Shown here one piece after another: positions 53,685 to 63,728 of a stretch of DNA of 64,000 nt. The notes under the pieces were generated by a model. That model saw only the letters and a program-made list of their open reading frames with translations, was not told the origin of the DNA and did no database searches. Position 1 is the stretch's first letter. Each line of letters begins with the position of its first letter. The translations under genes and the position numbers were made by a program. The stretch is from contig JASEJD010000008.1 in NCBI GenBank assembly GCA_030016715.1, positions 1-64,000 of the forward strand, written 5' to 3'. The stretch is from Methanobacteriaceae archaeon. GTDB taxonomy: Archaea; Methanobacteriota; Methanobacteria; Methanobacteriales; Methanobacteriaceae.

Positions 53685-54728
53685 TTACATTATCTCATTA
53701 ATTAATTCAGCGTTTAGTATTGACGCTCCAGCCGCTCCGCGTATAGTATTATGTCCTACGAGGATATATTTTAGGTTTTTATCAAATACTGGATCCTTTC
53801 TTACCCTTCCAACAACCACCGCCATTCCTTTATCTTCATTTCTATCCATTCTTGGCTGAGGCCTATCATCTTCTTCCCTGATAACTATTGGTTTTTGGGG
53901 AGCAGAGAAAAGTCCCAGTTTTTGAGGTAAGCCTTGGAATTTACTGAATGATTTTTTCACGTCATCAACTTCAAATTTATCCTCAAATTCGATAAAAACA
54001 GCTTCAGTATGGCCATCTAAAACTGAAACTCGGTGACATGATGCACTAACTCCAAAGGAAGCAGGAGTAACCACACCCTCATCAATATCTCCCAAAAGCT
54101 GAAGTGTTTCAGATTCCATTTTATCTTCTTCTTCACCGATGAAGGGAACCAAATTGTCAACAATGGCCATGGAAGGCACTCCATTATAACCAGCCCCTGA
54201 AACAGCTTGCATAGTTGATACATATACTCTTTTAATATTGAATTGGTCATATAAAGGTTTTAAAGTTATAGTTAATGCTATGGTAGAACAATTTGGATTA
54301 GTAACAATAAAACCATCCCATCCCCTGTTTTTTTGTTGAATTTCGATCAAATCAAGGTGCTCCGGGTTAACCTCAGGGATTACCAATGGTACGTCAGGTT
54401 CCATTCTCATAGCACTAGCATTGGAGGCAACAATGCAAGACTGGGCAAATTTTGGTTCAACAAGTGCTGCAGTGTCTGAAGGTAAAGCTGAAAATACAAT
54501 ATCCACATCTTTTACTTCATTAGGATCAGTATCCACTACTAAGGTGTCTTTAACCACATCAGGTATTTTAGTATCTAAATGCCAGGTTACTGCATCTTCA
54601 TATCTTTTACCCGCTGATCTTTTTGAGGCAGTTAATGCCGTTATCTCAAATTTAGGATGTTCTGCCAATAATTGTATGAATCTTTGTCCTACCATTCCAG
54701 TTGCTCCGAGAATACCCACATTTACCAT
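53685..54728 (-). CDS. asd: Aspartate-semialdehyde dehydrogenase
   Basis: A 347-residue NADP-dependent enzyme converting aspartyl phosphate to aspartate semialdehyde. N-terminal NADP site [14 protein letters not shown]; catalytic Cys in [13 protein letters not shown] (about 148); the C-terminal part is intact. It follows dapB in the same direction. Conserved in the lysine operon of Methanobacteriales. Confidence 0.96.
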   Translation of the reverse strand: MVNVGILGATGMVGQRFIQLLAEHPKFEITALTASKRSAGKRYEDAVTWHLDTKIPDVVKDTLVVDTDPNEVKDVDIVFSALPSDTAALVEPKFAQSCIVASNASAMRMEPDVPLVIPEVNPEHLDLIEIQQKNRGWDGFIVTNPNCSTIALTITLKPLYDQFNIKRVYVSTMQAVSGAGYNGVPSMAIVDNLVPFIGEEEDKMESETLQLLGDIDEGVVTPASFGVSASCHRVSVLDGHTEAVFIEFEDKFEVDDVKKSFSKFQGLPQKLGLFSAPQKPIVIREEDDRPQPRMDRNEDKGMAVVVGRVRKDPVFDKNLKYILVGHNTIRGAAGASILNAELINEIM

Positions 54729-54941
54729 TTCATCACCTATAATATTATTTTTAATAATTTATTACATCTATCCACTTAAAAATTATTACTACTATTAATA
54801 TAAGTACATCTTTCAAGAAGATAATGCTATTATATTCCAAGTAACTCCAAAAAGTATAATCAATATATTAATTAAACTAAATGAATTTAACTTTATTAGA
54901 TTCATCTAAATTTAATATTTTTCAATATTTCATAATGTATA

Positions 54942-55763
54942 TTATTTAAGCCCCAATACATCCGCCATATCACTAATTTTTCCAGATTTAGCATCTTTAA
55001 TAAATCTTAAAGCCTTAATTACACCACTTACAAATGACTGTCTACTGTGGGCTCTATGTATAATTTCTAATCTTTCACCCTCACCGGCGAACATTACCAG
55101 ATGATCTCCTACGATATCTCCACCTCGAACTGCATGTACTCCTATTTCTTCAGGTTTTCGTGCTCCTACCATTCCTACACGGCCGTATACTCCAACTTCA
55201 CTAATTTCCCTATCTAATTTTTGGGCTATTATTTCAGATGCTCTAACCGCAGTTCCAGACGGTGCATCGGCCTTGTGTTTATGGTGTGCTTCAATAATCT
55301 CTACATCATAGTCACTGAGGATAGGGGTTAATTCCTCTAATATTTTAAAGAATACATTAACTCCAACTGCCATATTAGGGGCTATAACTGCTTTGATATT
55401 ATTTTTTGATACAATTTCCTTTATTTCTTCCAGCTGTTCTTCTGAAAAACCTGTAGTTCCTACTACTAAATTTACATTATTAGATGCTGTTATTTTGATG
55501 GTTTCAACTGCCGCATCAGCAATAGTAAAATCAACCAAAACATCAACCATTTTATCCTTTAAAACCATTCCCAAATTCTGGGATCCATTAACCGGAACAC
55601 CTAAATTGCCTACTCCAATTAGTTCTCCCACGTCTTTACCTTCCAAAGGAGTGTTTGGAGCTTCTATTGCAGCTACTAAATCCATATCATTCTGTTCTAA
55701 TATTCTTTTTATTATTTTGGTTCCCATTCGTCCGCATGCGCCAGTTACAGCCACTTTAATCAT
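54942..55763 (-). CDS. dapB: 4-hydroxy-tetrahydrodipicolinate reductase
   Basis: A 273-residue NAD(P)H enzyme of the diaminopimelate pathway. Rossmann motif GACGRMG (7-13), substrate motif EAHHKHKADAPSGTA (about 155) with the catalytic His and Lys. It lies 120 bases after dapA and 210 bases before asd, all on the minus strand. Confidence 0.96.
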   Translation of the reverse strand: MIKVAVTGACGRMGTKIIKRILEQNDMDLVAAIEAPNTPLEGKDVGELIGVGNLGVPVNGSQNLGMVLKDKMVDVLVDFTIADAAVETIKITASNNVNLVVGTTGFSEEQLEEIKEIVSKNNIKAVIAPNMAVGVNVFFKILEELTPILSDYDVEIIEAHHKHKADAPSGTAVRASEIIAQKLDREISEVGVYGRVGMVGARKPEEIGVHAVRGGDIVGDHLVMFAGEGERLEIIHRAHSRQSFVSGVIKALRFIKDAKSGKISDMADVLGLK

Positions 55764-55883
55764 TCAATTCATCTCCTGTTATAATAATTAAATTGAATAA
55801 AAATTAGTCAAAATTTATTAGGATCAGAGATTTGAAAAATTCTAATCAAAATAAATTCAGTAAAATCATTTCAACTACTTAAA

Positions 55884-56777
55884 TTAGAGTAGTGAAAGGT
55901 TTTGAAGAACCTTCTTTAGTTCTTCCTTACTTTGCTCTTTTAAAGGAGCAAGAGGCATTCTAACATGGCCAGCTGGCCTGCCCATCATATTTAATGATTC
56001 TTTAGCAGGGACTGGATTACTCTCAATAAATAATACCTTCATAAGATCATATAACTGGTAATGTAAATCTTGAGCAGTTTCAAAATCACTGGCTAGTGCA
56101 GATTTAACCATAGCACTCATACGGGCCGGATCTACATTAGCAACGACACTTATCACGCCTTTGGCACCCATAGCTATCATAGGTAACGTTAGATTATCAT
56201 TACCACTAATTATGTTGAAATCATTTTGCCGACCGATTTCATTAATTTTTTTCATGATCAAAGAAACTTTGTCTAGATCTGGGCTGGCCTCTTTAATGGC
56301 CACAAAATTATCCATCTCAGCAATAAGGCCGATAGTTTCTGGATCAATATCTGTACCTGTACGTGATGGTACATTATATATAATGATGGGAATTTCAGTT
56401 GACTGGGCCAACATTTTATAGTGCTCATAAAGCCCGTGCGGTTGTGGCTTATTATAATAAGGAGTGATAACTAAAGCTGCGTCAGCTTCTGCTTTTTCAG
56501 CATATTTTACTAGATCAAGTGCTTCTTTGGATGAGTTACTTCCAGCTCCAGCTACCGTAGTGACACGACCATCCACCTCATCGATTAAGATGTCAATCAT
56601 CTTTTTTTGTTCGTCGTGAGTTATGGTTGCAGATTCTCCTGTAGTTCCGGCAGCTAACAATCCATTAACACCATTTTCTATCAAATAATTTATGTTTTGT
56701 CGCATCCCTATTTCATCCACCTCATCATTGGAGGTAAATGGAGTTATCATAGCAACTGTTGTTCCTTCTATTTTCAT
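55884..56777 (-). CDS. dapA: 4-hydroxy-tetrahydrodipicolinate synthase
   Basis: A 297-residue TIM-barrel aldolase that condenses pyruvate with aspartate semialdehyde. Schiff-base Lys in [10 protein letters not shown] (about 163), Tyr/Thr pairs in [11 protein letters not shown] (about 43) and [12 protein letters not shown] (about 135). It overlaps the aspartokinase stop by four bases, so the two are translationally coupled. Confidence 0.96.
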   Translation of the reverse strand: MKIEGTTVAMITPFTSNDEVDEIGMRQNINYLIENGVNGLLAAGTTGESATITHDEQKKMIDILIDEVDGRVTTVAGAGSNSSKEALDLVKYAEKAEADAALVITPYYNKPQPHGLYEHYKMLAQSTEIPIIIYNVPSRTGTDIDPETIGLIAEMDNFVAIKEASPDLDKVSLIMKKINEIGRQNDFNIISGNDNLTLPMIAMGAKGVISVVANVDPARMSAMVKSALASDFETAQDLHYQLYDLMKVLFIESNPVPAKESLNMMGRPAGHVRMPLAPLKEQSKEELKKVLQNLSLL

Positions 56778-57994
56778 TCTAAGACACCCCTTACAAGTTC
56801 ATAAGCTTTTTTACCATCTTTTCCATCAACAAAAATAACCACTGAAGTTTGGCTAGATGAAATTTCCACAATATTAATTTTATCCCTACATAGTGGTTCA
56901 GTAATTTCAGTGATAATGCCGGGAGTATCAATAAAATCTGGACTGGTGACTGTTATCATAGATATTTCTATACCTAATGATAGAGAACTTAAATTCTCGT
57001 TTTCCACTACCACATCATGTAGTATCTCATGTGCTTTTTCTGCCTCATGTGTGTTAATAAAGAATGTGATCGAATTTTGTCCGGTGGAAACACCGTAAAT
57101 GTTAATATCATTTTTGGAAAGAGTATATGCTAGTTCAGCAAGTATACCAGGTTTTGTTAATATTTCCTCGCCAACCACTGCAATTACCGAAATAGGATCA
57201 GCATTCAAGGCAGTTGTCTTCATCATCTCATTTTTAGAGGGGCCTATTATTTCTGTCCCTGGTGCAGAAAGATCACCATGTTCATATCCAATAATTTTAG
57301 CATTAATTTTAGGATCTTTATATTTTAAAGCATGAGGATGTAATACTTGTGCTCCATGAGTTGCTAGATCCCTCATTTCCTCCACAGAAATTTTTTCAAG
57401 TTTTTCTGCAGTTTTTAATTTGTTTGGATCAGTCGACATAACACCGCCAACATCAGTAACAATAATCACCTCATCAGCTTTAAGACAGTGCCCTAATAAA
57501 AAGGCAGTTATATCACTTCCACCCCGGCCGAGGGTGGTTATGTATCCATTTTCATCTCTTCCCAAAAAACCACATATTACAGGTATGATTCCTTGGTCCA
57601 TCATTTTCATTAATTCGCGGGATTTAATTTCAGTTTCAGGGAAGTTAACTTTTGCACATAAAAGGTCGCTGTTGGTTATAATAGGCCATTTATCCATATA
57701 TGGATCAATATATTCGGATTTAACGCCAAGTGATTCTATAGCCGAAGACATAACTCTTACGCTTGTCATTTCACCCATGGATACAATTTCGGCAAGTTGT
57801 TTTTCTGTTACAGACTCTTCAGTAGCCTCATCTACAATATTTAAGAGTTCGTCAGTGGTTTTATTAATGGCAGAAACTACTACCACTACCTTCTTACCTT
57901 TCATGAATTCGTTAACCACCGACTGAGCTGCTTTTTTTATCTTCTCGCCATTTCCAATGGATGTTCCTCCGAATTTGGCCACTATTAATTCCAT
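56774..57994 (-). CDS. Aspartate kinase
   Basis: A 406-residue enzyme with an N-terminal amino acid kinase domain (KFGGTSIGN at 7, [13 protein letters not shown] near 155) and two C-terminal ACT domains (about 260-405) for feedback control by lysine or threonine. It starts the lysine/threonine/methionine branch. Its stop overlaps dapA by four bases; the S17e gene lies 60 bases upstream. Confidence 0.96.
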   Translation of the reverse strand: MELIVAKFGGTSIGNGEKIKKAAQSVVNEFMKGKKVVVVVSAINKTTDELLNIVDEATEESVTEKQLAEIVSMGEMTSVRVMSSAIESLGVKSEYIDPYMDKWPIITNSDLLCAKVNFPETEIKSRELMKMMDQGIIPVICGFLGRDENGYITTLGRGGSDITAFLLGHCLKADEVIIVTDVGGVMSTDPNKLKTAEKLEKISVEEMRDLATHGAQVLHPHALKYKDPKINAKIIGYEHGDLSAPGTEIIGPSKNEMMKTTALNADPISVIAVVGEEILTKPGILAELAYTLSKNDINIYGVSTGQNSITFFINTHEAEKAHEILHDVVVENENLSSLSLGIEISMITVTSPDFIDTPGIITEITEPLCRDKINIVEISSSQTSVVIFVDGKDGKKAYELVRGVLE

Positions 57995-58053
57995 TAACCT
58001 TCACAACCTAGAATGAATAATTTTAAAATATCTTTTATTATCTTGAAATCTTT

Positions 58054-58242
58054 TTATGCACGCTGGCTCATTATTCTGGTTACGTAACCAGCTATTTTGT
58101 TTCGTAAATGTTTAGTGCTCACTGTAGAGAATTCTTGTACTAATCTTTTGTTTTCATCAAAATCAGTTGTAAAACTGCCTGGATGAGATTCAATTAATTC
58201 TTTAGCTGTTCTTTTTACAAATGAAGTCCTAATGTTACCCAT
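58054..58242 (-). CDS. rps17e: 30S ribosomal protein S17e
   Basis: A 62-residue archaeal/eukaryal ribosomal protein; [17 protein letters not shown] and the [13 protein letters not shown] segment are characteristic. It lies inside an amino acid biosynthesis operon, one base after the chorismate mutase gene and 60 bases before aspartokinase, the same placement as in other Methanobacteriales from memory. Confidence 0.94.
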   Translation of the reverse strand: MGNIRTSFVKRTAKELIESHPGSFTTDFDENKRLVQEFSTVSTKHLRNKIAGYVTRIMSQRA

Positions 58243-58243
58243 T

Positions 58244-58540
58244 TTATTCTCTCCTTAAAATTTTTTCTTGTTCATTTTTATTTAATTCTGTTAATAATTC
58301 CATTATTTTGCTGAGATACTTTTCTTCGATGTTATTTCTCTCAGCTATTTTTTTAGTTTTTTCTTGGATATAATATTCACGTTTTTTATCTTCTATATCC
58401 ATATCCAAAACCATCTTAGCATTAGCAATATCTCTAGCTAGAGATGTGCGCTCACTTATAAGATAGAGGATTTCTTCATCTATCATGTCAATTTCTTTTC
58501 TTGATTTTTCAAGAAGTTTAAGAGCATTAGATTTATCCAT
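58244..58540 (-). CDS. Chorismate mutase, AroQ type
   Basis: A 98-residue all-helical enzyme converting chorismate to prephenate. The N-terminal helix ends with [25 protein letters not shown] (here quoted in part, [12 protein letters not shown]), and KREYYIQE and the C-terminal helix fit the AroQ fold. It is separated from S17e and shikimate kinase by one base each, so these three are one unit. Confidence 0.93.
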   Translation of the reverse strand: MDKSNALKLLEKSRKEIDMIDEEILYLISERTSLARDIANAKMVLDMDIEDKKREYYIQEKTKKIAERNNIEEKYLSKIMELLTELNKNEQEKILRRE

Positions 58541-58541
58541 C

Positions 58542-59402
58542 CTAAATCACCTTTGTGCCTCTATTATCTACCTGGGTCTGTATGATATCACCAGGATAAG
58601 AATACCATGCTTCTTTAACTTTATGACAACTATCCTCATCAACCACGGCTACAAAGGATGGTCCTGTACCTGATAATCCAGATGCTATTGCACCTGAATC
58701 CAAAGCATCTAAAGCAATATTAGGATCAAATCCAAGTGCTGCGCAATATAAAAGTCCATTTAAAGTTAAAGCATTGAAAATGTTACCTTTTAAAGCTTCT
58801 TTATAGGCAATCTTTACCCATGGAGATAGAAGCTTCATTCTATTAACATCTGATTGTGAGGTTAGTGATTTTTTATCTGGCATATATATTAATATGTTTT
58901 GCTTTTCCAGAATTTTATGGTGAATTATATTCCTCTTCATATTATCAGTTATGGTTAATCCCCCAAAGTAAGAGGCACTAGCATCATCAAAAGCACCAGT
59001 AATAGTCACTCCTGCCTCTAGAGAGGCATCAATACCGATATTTAGTAGCTCAATATCGGTTAAACATTCTTTTAAACTAAATTCTTCTTTAATTGCATTG
59101 TATGTGGCCATAACCACTGCATTGGAGGTGGCACTACTGCTGGAAAGACCAGAAGCTAGGGGGAGGGTTGAAAAAGTCTTTACTCTCACACCTGTTTTTA
59201 CATTCAATCTATCTAGGACTTTTTCCACACATAAATCCATGAGTAATGTGTTCACTGCTTTATCTGAGGTGCATTTAATTTTATTTGAGCGTAATTCAAC
59301 TTCTGCTGTTACATAAAGTCCAATAGCAAATGCTGAACCAAATCCTGTGGAAATGGCGTTAATAACAGTAGCTGAACCAGGAGATTGAACTGTTTTTTTC
59401 AA
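58542..59402 (-). CDS. Archaeal shikimate kinase (GHMP type)
   Basis: A 286-residue kinase of the GHMP superfamily, unrelated to bacterial AroK; it makes shikimate 3-phosphate. GHMP motif [17 protein letters not shown] (about 80) and C-terminal [14 protein letters not shown] are clear. It is the first gene of the cluster, directly followed by chorismate mutase; the EPSP synthase and chorismate synthase genes are elsewhere in this window. Confidence 0.94.
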   Translation of the reverse strand: MKKTVQSPGSATVINAISTGFGSAFAIGLYVTAEVELRSNKIKCTSDKAVNTLLMDLCVEKVLDRLNVKTGVRVKTFSTLPLASGLSSSSATSNAVVMATYNAIKEEFSLKECLTDIELLNIGIDASLEAGVTITGAFDDASASYFGGLTITDNMKRNIIHHKILEKQNILIYMPDKKSLTSQSDVNRMKLLSPWVKIAYKEALKGNIFNALTLNGLLYCAALGFDPNIALDALDSGAIASGLSGTGPSFVAVVDEDSCHKVKEAWYSYPGDIIQTQVDNRGTKVI

Positions 59403-59611
59403 TTAATATCACCTTTTTTAACTAAGGATAACTGACAATAATCTAACAAAATTTCATCTTTTTACAAGATATTTATTAATTAATTATTAGATAAGTCCTT
59501 TTATGAATTAAAGTATTAAAAAAACCATTTTGTGATTAATTATTTATAGTTTAGAATACATTATTAAAAACATCAAGACTCAATAAGAATTTAAAATTTC
59601 AATGTGGTAGC

Positions 59612-60526
59612 ATGAATAAAAATATTAAACATCTTGTAATTATAATTGGCGGATTACTTATAATATCCCTTATTACTACTGTATTTTTAACATATATAGG
59701 TAGTTTATTTGGAACTTCATTGGGGGGTACTGTAGCAGTAATACCTATCCAAGGAGAAATAGGATACAGTTCCCAAAATATTTTAGGTGGAGCTACCGTT
59801 AATCCAGAAACCATTAAAAGTCTAATTGAGGATGCTGAAAGTGATATAAATGTTAAAGCTATTCTATTAGAGATAAATAGTGGTGGTGGAAGTCCAGTAG
59901 CTAGTGAAGAAATAATGGGAGCAGTAAAAAAGTGTAAAAAGCCAGTAGTAGTTTGGATAAGCGATGTGGGTGCATCAGGTGCATATTTAGTAGCATCACC
60001 TGCAGATAAGATTATTGCCAGTCAATCTTCCATAGTAGGAAGTATAGGAGTAATATTAAGCTTAACAAATCTTTCTGATCTTTACCAAAAACTTGGAATT
60101 AACCGAACGTCCATTACAGGTGGAGAATATAAAGATATGGGTGCAGATTATAGGGATTTAACTCCTGAAGAAAGGAAAATGCTTCAGGAAATGGTTGATG
60201 AAGATTATGACTACTTCATAACTCTTGTAGCAGAAAATCGTAACCTAACCAAAAAATACGTGGAAAGTATTGCCGAAGGAAAGATATACACCGGGCCCCA
60301 AGCCAAAAAGATCAAATTAATTGATGCCGTGGGATCCAAGAAGGATGCACTAGATGAAGCTGCTAAACTAGGAGGAATTATAGGACCCTATGATGTAATC
60401 ACACTAACACCACCAGTATCCCTTGAAGAAATGATCGCTGGTTTTTCATCAAATTTCGGCTATTCTATTGGTAAAGGTATGGGAGAATTCATGCAAAAAG
60501 GAACCATCGAGTATGTTTTCCGTTAG
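59612..60526 (+). CDS. sppA: Signal peptide peptidase SppA (archaeal)
   Basis: A 304-residue membrane-anchored serine protease. One N-terminal membrane segment (7-30, LVIIIGGLLIISLITTVFL), then the ClpP-like domain with the Ser nucleophile in DVGASGAYLVAS (about 118) and the general-base Lys region GEYKDMGADYRDLT (about 172). It degrades leftover signal peptides outside or in the membrane. GTGGTAGCATG precedes the start. Confidence 0.93.
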   Translation: MNKNIKHLVIIIGGLLIISLITTVFLTYIGSLFGTSLGGTVAVIPIQGEIGYSSQNILGGATVNPETIKSLIEDAESDINVKAILLEINSGGGSPVASEEIMGAVKKCKKPVVVWISDVGASGAYLVASPADKIIASQSSIVGSIGVILSLTNLSDLYQKLGINRTSITGGEYKDMGADYRDLTPEERKMLQEMVDEDYDYFITLVAENRNLTKKYVESIAEGKIYTGPQAKKIKLIDAVGSKKDALDEAAKLGGIIGPYDVITLTPPVSLEEMIAGFSSNFGYSIGKGMGEFMQKGTIEYVFR

Positions 60527-60673
60527 ATAGATAAAAAAAATAATAATTAAATCAATATATTACATTAAATAAATAAGGATTGATAAAAAGATAAACAAAA
60601 TATATTCATTGAATAAGATTTAAGTAATATCTAAAAAGAAATCTTAACTTTTCATAATAGCGGAGGTAAAAAA

Positions 60674-60928
60674 ATGGTAGTCAAAGTTGAAGTATTTACA
60701 TCACCCACATGCCCATACTGTCCTATGGCTATAGAAGTGGTGGAAGCAGCAAAAAAGGATTTAGGAGACTCAATTGAAGTTGAAAAAATCGATATTATGC
60801 AAGACCGTGAAAAAGCAATAGAATATGGTTTAATGGCAGTTCCTGCAGTTGCAATAAATGGTGTTGTTAAATTTGTAGGAGCTCCCTCATTAGAAGAGCT
60901 AATGGAAGCTCTTAAAGAAGATTTATAA
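60674..60928 (+). CDS. Thioredoxin/glutaredoxin-like small protein
   Basis: An 84-residue thioredoxin fold with the active-site CPYC (residues 13-16, FTSPTCPYCPMA) and the cis-Pro motif VPAVAINGVV (about 58). This matches the small glutaredoxin-like thioredoxins of methanogens. GGAGGT precedes ATG. It lies between sppA and cbiD on the same strand. Confidence 0.93.
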   Translation: MVVKVEVFTSPTCPYCPMAIEVVEAAKKDLGDSIEVEKIDIMQDREKAIEYGLMAVPAVAINGVVKFVGAPSLEELMEALKEDL

Positions 60929-60952
60929 CTAATATTTATCGATAGATTTAAA

Positions 60953-62023
60953 ATGGTAAATTTTAATGAATCTCCAAGAAAGGAGTTTGATTTTGGCATA
61001 ACCACCGGGACTGCAGCAACCGCTGCGGCTCTTGCGGCTTTTTTAGCAATTAAAAATAAAGATATTAATTTTGTGGATATTATAACACCTGTTGGCACTC
61101 TGAAAATTGAAGTTTCTAATTCTAAAAAGTTGAACCAATACACTGGGACTGCTTGTGTACTGAAAAAACCTTATAAAGATCCTGATGTAACCACAAATAT
61201 GGAGATATGTGCCCGGGTTAAAATAATAGAAAAAGGAATTATAATTAAAGGCGGTAAAGGCGTTGGCACTGTTACAAAACCAGGATTGCAGGTTCCAGTA
61301 GGTCAACCAGCTATTAATCCTGCGCCTATGGATATGATTCGGGAAAATTTAAATCGCGTATTGAAGGAAGATCATGGAATAGAAGTGGAAATCTGCGTTC
61401 CTCAAGGAGAAAAAATTGCCCAAAAAACGATGAATCCTCGGTTAGGGATAGTTGGAGGTATATCAATACTGGGTACTACTGGAATTGCTAGGCCTATGTC
61501 TTCAAAAGCTTATAAAGAATCTCTTAACTGTCAGATCGATGTAGCACTGGCTCAAGGATACAATGATTTAATTTTCGTACCTGGAAACATTGGCCAAAAA
61601 CTGGCATTAAATATTTTAAATGCTGAAGAAGATCAAATTGTGCAAATGGGCAACTTCGTGGGATATATGTTAGAACAAGCATCTGTTAAGGGTGTTAAAA
61701 GGATAATCTTACTGGGGCATGCAGGTAAACTTGTGAAAATAGCTGCTGGGATTTTTAACACGAAAAATAGTATAGCTGATGGGCGTGCTGAAGTAATTGC
61801 TTCTTATGCTGGATTAAAAGGTGCTCCTAAAAGTTTAATAAAAAGAATATTAGAATCTAAAACTACTGAAGATATGATTGAGATTTTAGAAGAAAATAAT
61901 TTAGTAAGAGATGTTTTTAATTCTATTGCTGACTCCATTAAATACAAGTGTAAGGAAAGATTTTCAATTGATTTAGAAGTAATAATTGTGAGGATGGATG
62001 GTACCATTCTAAACAATATTTAA
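60953..62023 (+). CDS. cbiD: Cobalt-precorrin-5B C1-methyltransferase
   Basis: A 356-residue enzyme of anaerobic cobamide synthesis, adding a methyl at C-1 and helping to release acetaldehyde. Begins with FGITTGTAATAAALAAF; KGGKGVGTVTKPGL (about 100) and GGISILGTTGIARPMS (about 170) are typical. Supplies corrinoid for the methyltransferases, including MetE in this window. Start at ATG 60953, no clear binding site. Confidence 0.95.
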   Translation: MVNFNESPRKEFDFGITTGTAATAAALAAFLAIKNKDINFVDIITPVGTLKIEVSNSKKLNQYTGTACVLKKPYKDPDVTTNMEICARVKIIEKGIIIKGGKGVGTVTKPGLQVPVGQPAINPAPMDMIRENLNRVLKEDHGIEVEICVPQGEKIAQKTMNPRLGIVGGISILGTTGIARPMSSKAYKESLNCQIDVALAQGYNDLIFVPGNIGQKLALNILNAEEDQIVQMGNFVGYMLEQASVKGVKRIILLGHAGKLVKIAAGIFNTKNSIADGRAEVIASYAGLKGAPKSLIKRILESKTTEDMIEILEENNLVRDVFNSIADSIKYKCKERFSIDLEVIIVRMDGTILNNI

Positions 62024-62035
62024 AGAGTGATTTGA

Positions 62036-63130
62036 ATGAGAATATGCATGGTTGGACATTTCCCCCCACACATTGGAGGAGTTTCATCCTATACATATCT
62101 ACTAAGCAAGAAAATCCGTGAAAGAGGAGATAAAGTATATATTCTCACCTACCCCTATAAAAATGTAAAGTATAAAAATTTAAAAAAAGACCCCATAAAG
62201 GATTTAAAGGGAATTAAAATTGATACAAGTCCAACTATAAATATTAAAGGTTTAAGAGGTATAATATTCACATTAACTGCTATATTTAAACTATTAATTA
62301 TGGTGAAAAAATATGATATTGACCTTATACATGCTCATTACATCATACCACCTGGTCTAATAGCAGTAATAGCTGGCAAAATATCAAAAACTCCAGTAGT
62401 ATTAACCATACATGGAACTGACATATTCATTCTTAGCCGTAAATCAATTCTTAAACCAGTAATAAAATTTATCCTTAAAAATTCAGCCAAAATTTTTGTG
62501 GTTAGCAATGCTGTTAAAAAAGAAGTTATGAAAATAGATAATGTGGAACATAAGACAAAAATAACTTGGAATGCAGTGGATCTTGAAAGATTCAATCCAA
62601 ATAATAAGAATTTATTTAAAGAAAAACTAGGCTTGGAATTGGATAAACCTATAATTCTTTTTGTGGGAAATTTAGTTTCCCAGAAAGGGGTTGAATATTT
62701 AATAAAAGCTAAAAAATATATCAAAACTGATTCATACTTGCTCATTGTAGGTAATGGTCCGCTTCAAAAAGAACTAAAAACCATTGTCAAGAACGAAGAT
62801 CTGAAAGATGTGCTTTTTATAGGTCCAAGGGACGATGTGGAAATGATCATGCCCCAATGCGATGTAGTGGTTCTGCCTTCTATATCAGAAAGCTTTGGAA
62901 TAGTTATTTTGGAGGCTATGGCATCAGGTGTTCCTGTGGTTGCAACTAATACAGGGGGAATTCCAGAGATAGTTACCACTGATGTGGGTATAATTGTTGA
63001 ACCTAGAAATCCCATGGCCATAGCAAATGCAGTAGATCAAATATTATCTGATCCTAAATTGAAAAGTGAACTTGGAATTAATGCTCGGGAGAAAGCACTT
63101 AAATTTTCTAAATTGGAAATTCCATACTAA
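62036..63130 (+). CDS. Group 1/GT4 family glycosyltransferase
   Basis: A 364-residue GT-B enzyme. N-terminal half with GHFPPHIGGVSSYTYLL (5-21); C-terminal half with IILFVGNLVSQKGVEYLI (about 205) and nucleotide-sugar motif ESFGIVILEAMASGVPVVA (about 285). Transfers a sugar from a nucleotide donor; target unknown (cell-surface or lipid). The end looks short: the frame closes at TAA 63130, but another frame from about 63112 continues with IGNSILITCYKKNHA to TGA 63159, resembling the missing GT4 tail. It follows cbiD by 12 bases. Confidence 0.88.
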   Translation: MRICMVGHFPPHIGGVSSYTYLLSKKIRERGDKVYILTYPYKNVKYKNLKKDPIKDLKGIKIDTSPTINIKGLRGIIFTLTAIFKLLIMVKKYDIDLIHAHYIIPPGLIAVIAGKISKTPVVLTIHGTDIFILSRKSILKPVIKFILKNSAKIFVVSNAVKKEVMKIDNVEHKTKITWNAVDLERFNPNNKNLFKEKLGLELDKPIILFVGNLVSQKGVEYLIKAKKYIKTDSYLLIVGNGPLQKELKTIVKNEDLKDVLFIGPRDDVEMIMPQCDVVVLPSISESFGIVILEAMASGVPVVATNTGGIPEIVTTDVGIIVEPRNPMAIANAVDQILSDPKLKSELGINAREKALKFSKLEIPY

Positions 63131-63251
63131 TCACATGTTATAAGAAAAATCATGCCTGATTTTATAAATATATACTTTTCATACCGTGAACAATTTAATT
63201 ATAATGTTTAACCAAGAAATGATTTAATATTAATTATATCAAGGTGAATAG

Positions 63252-63722
63252 ATGGATAAAAAAGAATTCACACACCTCTCCAAACAAGGTGTGCATATGG
63301 TTGAGGTTGGAGATAAACCCGTTGTAAAGAGAATGGCTGTAGCAAAAGGTAGAATACATCTTAATCCTGAAACAATCAAGTTAATTGAAAACAATGAAAT
63401 TAAAAAGGGTAATGTGTTAACCACTGCCCAAATTGCAGGTATAAACGCAATTAAATCAACACATCACCTAATTCCTCTATGCCATTCACTAAAAATTACA
63501 GGAATTGATGCTACCTTTCAACTAGAAAATGAACACATAACCGTAGAATTCAGTGTGAGATCCTCTGGAAAAACAGGTGTTGAAATGGAAGCTTTAACTG
63601 GAGTAAGCGTTGCACTTTTAACTATTTGGGATATGGTTAAAAGTGTTGAAAAGGACGAATTTGGCCAGTATCCATCCACATTCATTAAAGATATAAAAGT
63701 TGTCAAGAAAATGAAAGATTGA
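63252..63722 (+). CDS. moaC: Cyclic pyranopterin monophosphate synthase accessory protein MoaC
   Basis: A 156-residue protein of molybdopterin/tungstopterin cofactor synthesis. It begins FTHLSKQGVHMVEVGDKPV and has the active-site STHHLIPLCHSLKITG (about 72) and MEALTGVSVALLTIWDM (about 113). The cofactor is needed for formylmethanofuran dehydrogenase. AGGTGA precedes the start. It is followed by the partial gene at 63729. Confidence 0.95.
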   Translation: MDKKEFTHLSKQGVHMVEVGDKPVVKRMAVAKGRIHLNPETIKLIENNEIKKGNVLTTAQIAGINAIKSTHHLIPLCHSLKITGIDATFQLENEHITVEFSVRSSGKTGVEMEALTGVSVALLTIWDMVKSVEKDEFGQYPSTFIKDIKVVKKMKD

Positions 63723-63728
63723 ATTATT

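Noticed and set aside
57420-57926. Long open frame antisense to aspartokinase
   Set aside because: It is a mirror of the strongly conserved kinase frame, with no promoter or family of its own.
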